Source: Cyanobacteriota bacterium
GTDB taxonomy: Bacteria > Cyanobacteriota > Cyanobacteriia > Phormidesmidales > Phormidesmidaceae
Direction: 5' to 3'
Assembly (NCBI GenBank): GCA_027483425.1
Contig: JAIXUR010000393.1
Span: 1 to 6,616, forward strand
Length of the DNA: 6,616 nucleotides
Shown: piece after piece, positions 1 to 5,600 of the stretch
How positions within the stretch are numbered: the stretch's first letter is position 1
How the letters are laid out: each line of letters opens with the position of its first letter
Translations under genes and position numbers: made by a program
Notes under the pieces: generated by a model
Seen by the model: the letters and a program-made list of their open reading frames with translations, nothing else
Database searches by the model: none
What the model was told of the DNA's origin: nothing

Positions 1-742
1 AGTACAGCTCGGACGCCAGGTCGGCGGAGGGGATGCTCTCGGCCAGCACCAGGGTAGCCCCCGACGCCAAAATCGCCTGGTAGGTGGTGGCCGAGTTGGC
101 GGTGGTCGCCAGGGCGGCCCCAATCACCGGCACCTGGGCCCGCTGGGCGAGCACATCGGCCAGACGCTTCAACCGAGGGGCGGGGGCAATCAGAAACACA
201 GCTGTAGGGGTCTGGGCCTGGATCAGGCGATGCAGCACCAGGTTCACCACCAGCCGCAGCCCGACCACTAACCCCACCCCGCTGAGCCAGGCCGAGAAAA
301 ACAGCGATCGCGGCAGATCCAGCTTGGGGTCGTAAAAGTACATCCCCACCAGGGAGCCCAGATAGACCCCGCTGAGCAGCTTGCCCGCCCGCAGATGCTT
401 TTGTCCCTGGGAGGTGGTGTCGTACAGGCCGCCGTAGGCAAACAACCCCACGGTACAGGCCACCAGCACCCAAAACGGGCTGGGCAACCCCAGCCACACC
501 CACCACACCAGCTGCGGTGGAATGGGCGAAAAGAATAGATTGAGCGATCGTGCAATGTGCCACGACAGCCCCAGCGCCACAATGTCGCTCGCCAGCAACA
601 CCAGCCCCTGCCGCCCTGGCCCCGTCAAGGCATCGCGGAGCTGCAGCCTCAGCCGTCGGGGAGCGCGAATGTCTTGGCGGTGGCGGGACCATTGAGGTAT
701 CACAGCAGGTACCGCACGGTGACAGCGAAGAGCGGGGGCCAT
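1..742 (-). CDS. HepC-like membrane sugar transferase (undecaprenyl-phosphate glycosylphosphotransferase), N-terminal part
   Basis: The frame is open from an ATG at 740-742 to the left edge, giving 247 residues; the C-terminus lies outside the window. It has a basic N-terminus (residues 17-35 rich in Arg), then four likely membrane segments at about 46-63, 78-103, 121-139 and 146-172. A soluble alpha/beta stretch follows from about 180 (AVFLIAPAPRLKRLADVLAQ), resembling the CoA-binding-like Rossmann domain of polyprenyl glycosylphosphotransferases. The FSPIPPQLVWWVWLGLPSPF and FYDPKLDLPRSLFF segments recall, from memory, cyanobacterial HepC-type sugar transferases. Such enzymes move a sugar phosphate from a nucleotide sugar to undecaprenyl phosphate in the inner membrane, starting exopolysaccharide repeat units. 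The catalytic sugar-transferase domain is expected past the edge and is not visible, so function is inferred. The upstream WecG/CpsF-type gene on the same strand supports it. No clear ribosome site precedes the ATG; a GTG at 701-703 is an alternative start. Confidence 0.72.
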   Translation of the reverse strand, partial: MAPALRCHRAVPAVIPQWSRHRQDIRAPRRLRLQLRDALTGPGRQGLVLLASDIVALGLSWHIARSLNLFFSPIPPQLVWWVWLGLPSPFWVLVACTVGLFAYGGLYDTTSQGQKHLRAGKLLSGVYLGSLVGMYFYDPKLDLPRSLFFSAWLSGVGLVVGLRLVVNLVLHRLIQAQTPTAVFLIAPAPRLKRLADVLAQRAQVPVIGAALATTANSATTYQAILASGATLVLAESIPSADLASELY

Positions 743-788
743 AGCAGGGGGCAGAGACAGCGGATCAGGTTGCCCCTAGTATTCCGCA

Positions 789-817
789 ATTATGCTGAGA
801 ATCTATCATCGGAGCAA
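789..817 (-). promoter_or_regulatory. possible sigma-70-type promoter for the sugar transferase gene
   Basis: On the minus strand a CATAAT box (789-794) lies 17 bases downstream of TTGCTC (812-817). The -10 box matches the consensus well and the -35 box only in its first three bases. The predicted transcript start near 782 would give a leader of about 40 bases before the ATG at 742. The -35 box abuts the left arm of the heptamer inverted repeat. This is inferred from sequence alone. Confidence 0.33.
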
Positions 818-888
818 GGTTTAAGGTTTAGGGTTAAAGGCTAGTGTAGACCTCCAATCCTGAACCCCAAACCCTGAACCTCAAACCC
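818..888. repeat. degenerate heptamer repeats forming a long inverted repeat at the 3' end of the glycosyltransferase gene
   Basis: On the plus strand, three heptamers TTTAAGG, TTTAGGG, TTAAAGG (820-840) are followed 20 bases later by four heptamers TGAACCC, CAAACCC, TGAACCT, CAAACCC (861-888). The two sets are complementary: 818-835 can pair with 870-887 over 18 positions, with one mismatch (A823 with C882) and one G-U type pair (T829 with G876), leaving a 34-base loop. The right arm contains the stop codon (881-883) and the last sense codons of the glycosyltransferase gene. This resembles the short tandemly repeated heptamers known from cyanobacterial genomes. The folded RNA could protect the 3' end or weaken termination, but there is no U tract, so it is not a classical terminator. 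Confidence 0.7.
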
Positions 889-1660
889 TCCGCTTTCCCC
901 ACAACCGATACTTGGCCACCTGCGCCCCAAACAACAGCACAAACATGGGGTTATTAATCAAGTAGCGCTGCCACAGGCGGCGGGGCTCTTGACCAAAACG
1001 GTAGAGCCACTCTAGGCCCAGGGCCATCATCCAGCGGGGGGCCTGGGAAACTTCGCCGCTAAAAAAGCTAAACGCCGCCCCCACGCCGATCATCACGGCC
1101 TTGACCTGCCCTTGGTGGCGGTACATCCACTGCTCCTGCTTAGGGCAGCCCAGACCCACAAACACCACCTGCGCCCCCGATTGGTTAATGCGCGCGACAT
1201 CGGCCGTGGCCTCCGCCGGAGCCAGTGGGCGAAAGGGCGGGGCATGGGTACCGGCAATCAGCAATCCAGGGAAGCGGGCTTGCAGCTCAGCGGACAGTTT
1301 CTCTAGCATGGCCGCCGTGCCGCCATAGAGGTAAATGGGCATGGCAAGTTGGGCCGCGCGATCGCACCAGGCCAGCATTAAATCGGGACCGTAGACTCGG
1401 CGCTGACCCGTTACCCCCAGTAGCCGCAGCCCCATCACCAGGGGCATACCGTCCGAGGTCACCAGGGCGGCGTCTTCAAGGATGCGCTGGTACAACCCAT
1501 CCCAGTAGGCGGTCATCACCACGTGCACATTGGCCGCCACCACGTAGCACGATCGCCCCGCCGCGACCCAGGCTTGGATGCGATCGCAGGCATCACCATA
1601 GCTGGTGGCATCCACACGGGTTTTGAGAATGCGCCTAGCCTGAAGAGTCGGCTCCATCAT
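881..1660 (-). CDS. WecG/TagA/CpsF family glycosyltransferase
   Basis: This 259-residue protein is full length for the family (about 240-260). Visible signatures, in order, are NVHVVM (44-49), SDGMPLV (69-75, with Asp70 aligning with the catalytic Asp of TagA-type enzymes), RVYGPDLM (88-95), FVGLGCPKQEQWM (167-179), GVGAAFSFFSGEVSQAPRWM (192-211) and LEWLYRFGQEPRRLWQRYL (216-234). The second-position residue after GVGAAF is Ser where many relatives have Asp. Family members transfer N-acetyl-hexosamine or ManNAcA-type sugars to a lipid-linked acceptor at the inner face of the membrane during enterobacterial common antigen, teichoic acid or capsule synthesis; the exact sugar cannot be read from sequence. 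The start is the first of two adjacent ATGs, preceded at 7 bases by a strong ribosome site GGAAGGGG (minus strand, 1668-1675). It lies 38 bases after the NYN gene and upstream of the sugar transferase, suggesting a polysaccharide cluster. The stop codon falls within a heptamer repeat. Confidence 0.93.
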   Translation of the reverse strand: MMEPTLQARRILKTRVDATSYGDACDRIQAWVAAGRSCYVVAANVHVVMTAYWDGLYQRILEDAALVTSDGMPLVMGLRLLGVTGQRRVYGPDLMLAWCDRAAQLAMPIYLYGGTAAMLEKLSAELQARFPGLLIAGTHAPPFRPLAPAEATADVARINQSGAQVVFVGLGCPKQEQWMYRHQGQVKAVMIGVGAAFSFFSGEVSQAPRWMMALGLEWLYRFGQEPRRLWQRYLINNPMFVLLFGAQVAKYRLWGKRRV

Positions 1661-1667
1661 GGCAATG

Positions 1668-1690
1668 CCCCTTCCATGGCCTTTATTTTA
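1668..1690 (-). promoter_or_regulatory. ribosome binding site and possible -10 box before the glycosyltransferase
   Basis: Reading the minus strand, TAAAAT (1685-1690, five of six matches to TATAAT) is followed by GGAAGGGG (1668-1675), which ends 7 bases before the ATG at 1660. The purine block is the clearest ribosome binding site in the window and decides the start. The TAAAAT box could give a short leader of about 18 bases, but no -35 box is visible 17 bases upstream, so transcription from here is only a possibility. Read-through from the NYN gene is the alternative. Confidence 0.4.
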
Positions 1691-1698
1691 GCGGGCCC

Positions 1699-2451
1699 CT
1701 AGGGTTTAGCTCCCTTGACCTCGCGCTTGTCTTTGACGTAAATGCCGTTCTGGCGGCGCTGCAGCTCAAACAAATCGGTCGCATCGACTAGGGTGCTCAG
1801 TTTGGCGTAGCCGTAGTTGCGCGGATCAAAGGACGCCTGGTTGGAGATATGAACTCCCACGGCGGCCAGATTCGACCACCCGTCTTCATCCTGGGCGGTC
1901 GTGGCGGCGCGGCGCAGCAGGCTGACCAGTTTAGTATCTTGCTTGAGTTCTTTGGTGGTTTTCTTGACACTGTCGACGGTTTTGGTTTGGCCTACCTCGG
2001 CATCTTGGCCTAGGTTCTCTAGGTAAAGAAAGGTCGAACAGGCGTAGACAAAGGGATTGGGGGTTTTCTTCTCGCCAAACCCGTAGACCTTGAGGCCGTT
2101 GGTCAAAATTCGCATCACCAGGGGGGTAAAGTCGCAGTCGCTGGTGACAATGGCAAAGGCATCGAGGTCGTTGGTGTAGAGCAAATCCATCGCGTCGATG
2201 ATCAGGGCCGCATCGGTGGCGTTTTTGCCCTTGGTCAGGTCAAACTGCTGCACCGGGCGAATGGCAAACTCGTGGAGATTGTCTTCCCAGGACTTGAGGG
2301 TGGGGTTTTTCCAGTTGCCGTAGGCGCGACGAATGTTGGCCACACCGTACTTGGCAATTTCAGCCAAAATTGCTTCAATCTTCGCTGCGGGAGCGTTGTC
2401 GGCATCAATGAGCAGGGCAATTTTGGCTTCCGATGACAGCATAGTAGGCAC
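1699..2451 (-). CDS. NYN domain (LabA/DUF88-like) protein with C-terminal OST-HTH/LOTUS domain
   Basis: The predicted protein has 250 residues. The N-terminal NYN domain (about 10-150), a PIN-like fold, shows the expected acidic motifs: LLIDADNA (13-20; Asp16, Asp18), KGKNATDAALIIDAMDLLY (74-92; Asp80, Asp86) and TSDCDFTPLV (103-112; Asp105, Asp107). These Asp residues would bind the metal of a ribonuclease-type active site. After a charged linker (about 150-172), residues 174-240 look like an OST-HTH/LOTUS RNA-binding domain (LVSLLRRA, DGWSNLAAVG, FDPRNYGYAKLSTLV, FELQRRQNGIYVK). This layout is widespread in cyanobacteria and other bacteria and is thought to act on RNA; LabA of Synechococcus, an NYN relative, affects circadian output. 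The substrate is unknown. The longest frame starts at GTG 2449-2451, while ATG 2440-2442 (fourth codon) is an equally good start; neither has a clear ribosome site. It lies between the surface protein and the glycosyltransferase on the same strand, 38 bases before the latter. Confidence 0.9.
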   Translation of the reverse strand: MPTMLSSEAKIALLIDADNAPAAKIEAILAEIAKYGVANIRRAYGNWKNPTLKSWEDNLHEFAIRPVQQFDLTKGKNATDAALIIDAMDLLYTNDLDAFAIVTSDCDFTPLVMRILTNGLKVYGFGEKKTPNPFVYACSTFLYLENLGQDAEVGQTKTVDSVKKTTKELKQDTKLVSLLRRAATTAQDEDGWSNLAAVGVHISNQASFDPRNYGYAKLSTLVDATDLFELQRRQNGIYVKDKREVKGAKP

Positions 2452-2511
2452 AGATAGGGGTGAGTGCTAAAACCGTTGCCCGATGGCTCGGTAGCTCTAG
2501 GGCCGTGGGGA

Positions 2512-2528
2512 GGTTGGCCAGCCCAACC
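2512..2528. repeat. small inverted repeat in the gap upstream of the NYN gene
   Basis: GGTTGG (2512-2517) and CCAACC (2523-2528) form a perfect 6-base inverted repeat around a 5-base loop, in the 176-base gap between the surface-protein stop and the NYN start. It has no T tract on either strand, so it is not a convincing intrinsic terminator. It could be an operator or chance. The rest of the gap contains the G-rich tract and a lone TATGAT-like box on the minus strand without a matching -35. Confidence 0.3.
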
Positions 2529-2573
2529 GCTCTTTGACTCCAATCATCTGCCTCAAATCATAGGGCGATACCA

Positions 2574-2605
2574 GGGGTTTGGGGTGGGGTTCTGGCCTTT
2601 CCGGG
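2574..2605 (+). other. G-rich tract, possible G-quadruplex
   Basis: The plus strand has G runs at 2574-2577, 2581-2584, 2586-2589 and 2603-2605, separated by 3, 1 and 13 bases. The first three runs fit a G-quadruplex; the fourth is distant and only three bases long. It lies just downstream of the stop codon of the surface-protein gene, on the template strand for the minus-strand transcript. It might slow polymerase and act on the 3' end. This is inference from base pattern only. Confidence 0.3.
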
Positions 2606-2627
2606 CAGGAACTGGGCCGGGCGGCGG

Positions 2628-5600
2628 CTAGGGACAGGGGGGCGTGCCGGGGCTACCGGTGGTGGCTCCGGCGTTGTTGACTTGGGTGAAGGTGTCGTTG
2701 TTAAGGGCATTGAGCTGGGGCAAATCGACCACCTGCAGGGTGCTGCCGCCGGTAGTGAAGAGGTTGGCATCAAAGTTGGTGGTGGCGACACTGCGGTTAT
2801 CGATGACCAGGGCGCAGAGCGGGGTAGCCGCTGCATTGCCCAGTTCTAGGGCCTGGTTACCAACATCCTGGAGCTGGTTGCCCGCCACCGTCAGGGTAGA
2901 GAGACGGCTGGTTGCGTCGGCAAACCCAAAGACGCCGGTATTAGCGACTCCCCGAATTTGATTATTAACCAGGGTGCCCTGGTCAATCAGGCCGCCGTTG
3001 GTGGCAAAGAAGCGTAGGCCGTCTTGACCCGCCTGACGAATTTGATTGCCCTCCAGGGTAGCCTCGGGCAGCTGCCCGCCGGTTTCAGCAAAGACTACAA
3101 TGCCCGATTGAGCCAGGGTGTCGAGGCGGTTGTCGCTAATGTGAGTACGGGTGATTTGCCCCTGGTTAGCGGCAAACACCTGGATGCCATTGGTGGTGGC
3201 GCGGCTGATTTGATTGGCCTCTATGGCTAGGGTGCGCAGTTGGCCTTCGCCGTCGGCCAGCACCTGAATGCCTTCACGACCGGTGTCAGTCAGCTGGTTG
3301 CCGATGATCGTGGCCTGGGTCAACTGACTTTGGCCCTCGACGAGTACGAGCACGCCGCTACCGCCAATGGTCTGGAGTTGATTGTTTTCCAGGCGAATCT
3401 CGTCAATCTGGCTCTGGCCGTTGGCTAGGACCTGAAGGCCAGCGGCCCCTACGCCACCGAGTTGATTACTGGATACCGTGGCGGTGCCCACCCGACTGCC
3501 CCGCTCCGCCAAAATCAACAGGCCGTTGGCCGCGATCGCCCCATCCAGGGCCGGATCACCCACCTGGGTGGCGGTCACGGTCAGCGCCGGTAGAAGGCTA
3601 CCGTTGTCGGCCAACAGCAGCACGCCGTTTTGCCCCGCCCCTTGGATTTGACCACCGGTCAGGGCCACCGTCGCGATTTGACTGCCGTTATTGGCGAGTA
3701 CCAGCAGACCGTTGGCCCCGGACTGCCCCAGGTGGGGCTGGTTCAGGGTGACCGCGCCCAGTTGTGAACCCTGGTCAGCCGTGACCAGGAGACCATTGGC
3801 CCCGGCCTGGGCGATCGCTAGGTCATTGACGGTGGTCGTCGTTATCTGGGAGCCCTGCTGCCCGCCGATCAGCAGCCCGTTGGCTCCGGCGGAGCCCACC
3901 GCGATCGCCGCGATCGCAACATCAGCCAAGCGGCTGCCCTCGGTGGCCAACACCAGCACCCCGTTGCTGCCCGCCTCACCAACACTACTCCCATCCAGCT
4001 CCACCGTCCCCATGCCACTGCCCGCCTGGGCCAGCACCGCCAGGCCATTTTCCCCAGCGCTATCGATCTGGCTCTGGGTCACCCGCACCGTCCCCATCTG
4101 ACTGCCCTCGTCGGCCAGCACCAGGATCCCGTTAGCCTGGCTTTGCCCCACCGCCACCGCCGTCAGGGTGGCGCTGCCCAGGGTGCTGCCGTCCCTGGCG
4201 AGCACCAGGGCACCGTTGCTGCCGCTCCGGGCAAGATCAACCTGGTTAATGACGACCTGCTCGATCGCGCTGCCTGTTGCGGCCTCCACCAAGAGGCCAT
4301 TCTCGCCAGCCGCCACCACTTGGAGCCGGTCGATCGCCACGGGGCCCAGGCGGCTATTGCGATCGGCCAGCACCGCCAGGCCATTGTCTCCAGCGCTGTC
4401 GATCTGGCTTTGGGCGACCCGCACCGCACCGATCTGACTACCCTCGTCGGCCAGCACCAACACCCCGTTGGCCTGGCTTTGCCCCACGGTCACTGCCGTC
4501 AGGGTGGCACTGCCAAGGGTGCTGCCGCTACGGGCTAGCACCAGGGCACCGTTGCTGCCGCTGCGGGCGAGGTCCACTTGATTCAGGGTAACCTGCTCGA
4601 TCGCACTGCCCGCCGTGGCCTCCACCAGCAGGCCGTTTTCTGCGGCATTCGCCACCTGGAGCTGGTCGATGGCTACGGTACCCAGGCGGCTATTGCGATC
4701 GGCCAGCACCGCCAGGCCATTTTCACCCGCATTGAGAATGCGGTTCTGGCCGAGGTGCAGGGTGTTGATCCGACTGCCCTCGGCGGCGCGCACCAGGAGG
4801 CCATTGTCCACAGCCTCGTCGATCTGGTTGTCGCTCAGGTCGGCGGTGTTGAGGGCTTGCCCGGTCACATTGAGCAAAATACCGTTTTGGCTAGCGGCCT
4901 CGATGCGGTTACGGCGCACCACGACATCCCCATTCACCTGATTCAGCAAAATACCGGTGCGGGCGGCCAGAATCACATTGTCGAGCACCGTCACCGACCT
5001 CACCCCATTCGCCTGGATGCCATCTTGACCGGGGCCGGGGGCAAGGGCGAACCCCGACAGCAGACTGTCACTCCCCATCACCACGGTGCCGGGCACGGCG
5101 GGCAGCACCCCACTCCCTGAGCCAGGCAGCGTCACGGTGCCCACCTGGGTCTGAATCGGTTGGATCGGGCCGGTGGAGAGCACTCGCACCCCGGCGGGGA
5201 TCGTAAACCCGGCGGCTAGATCGCCCGGCTGCACGTAGACCCAGTCGCCGCCCCCAGCCACCCCCAGCGCCTGGTTGATGTCGCCGTAGGGAGCCGCCGC
5301 TGTCCCCGTCCCTGGGGTGTCGCCGGGCTGCACGTGGTAGAACCGATAGACCTGCCCCGAGGCGGGGTCGAAGGCCGCCTGATCCTGGGACTGGGTGAGG
5401 GTGGTCAGGCTCATGGTGCGCTGCACGGGCTGACCCAGGGCCAGGCCAGGGGCGGCGGTAGCGGGCGGGCTGTCGGCCCAGCTATACCCGACCTGGAGCA
5501 GTAGATTGGGGCCAAAGACGGCATCGTACTGTAGGCCCAGCCGGAGATTGGCCCCCGGCAGAGGGTTAGCGGCCAGCCAGGCTCTGCCGCCCCAAAATCC

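Larger units (their letters stand above)
2772..4805 (-). repeat. 84-bp (28-residue) beta-helix coil repeats, about 24 units
   Basis: This stretch codes for residues 535-1212 of the surface protein. Each unit follows the pattern xNGLLVLAxxGSxLGxVxLxxxQxxxAG. The conserved NG (or position-equivalent xG) pair recurs at 535, 563, 591, 619, 647, 675, 703, 731, 759, 787, 815, 843, 871, 899, 927, then 961, 989, 1017, 1045, 1073, 1101, 1129, 1157 and 1185. All spacings are exactly 28 except 927 to 961, which is 34. Shorter and irregular coils (22, 24 and 27 residues) precede the array at 462-535. Units are diverged at the DNA level, so this is an old, selected protein repeat and not a young satellite. 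Confidence 0.88.

Noticed and set aside
84..335. Plus-strand frame of 83 residues near the left edge
   Set aside because: It lies antisense to the sugar transferase and gives an Arg/Ser/Thr-rich low-complexity product, typical of a GC-rich shadow frame.
268..582. Minus-strand frame of 104 residues
   Set aside because: It is out of frame with the HepC-like sugar transferase, which runs through the same bases with membrane segments and family-like motifs. The product here is Trp/Cys-rich with no recognisable pattern.
550..844. Overlapping plus-strand frames (64 and 95 residues) around the sugar-transferase start
   Set aside because: They are Pro/Arg/Gln-rich, overlap the N-terminus of the sugar transferase, and end in the heptamer repeat. 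No ribosome site or conserved pattern is seen.
1101..1626. Three plus-strand frames opposite the WecG/CpsF gene
   Set aside because: The minus-strand product carries all family motifs, so these are shadows.
2594..2620. Possible terminator hairpin after the surface-protein stop (GGCC/TTCC paired with GGAA/GGCC)
   Set aside because: The two 4-bp stems are separated by unequal bulges and there is no T run after them on the minus strand, so it does not qualify as an intrinsic terminator.
2772..4805. CRISPR-like array suggested by the regular repeats
   Set aside because: The 84-bp units are all coding, in frame and diverged throughout, with no constant repeat and unique spacer structure.
4578..5120. 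Long plus-strand open frame (180 residues) opposite the beta-helix
   Set aside because: It is antisense to a clearly coding repeat region. Its length follows from the biased, repeated codons of the real gene, its product (His- and Gln-rich, with HQEAI and QHRQAI echoes) mirrors the antisense repeat, and no ribosome site supports it. The same holds for plus-strand frames at 3691-4101, 4143-4538 and 2644-2961.
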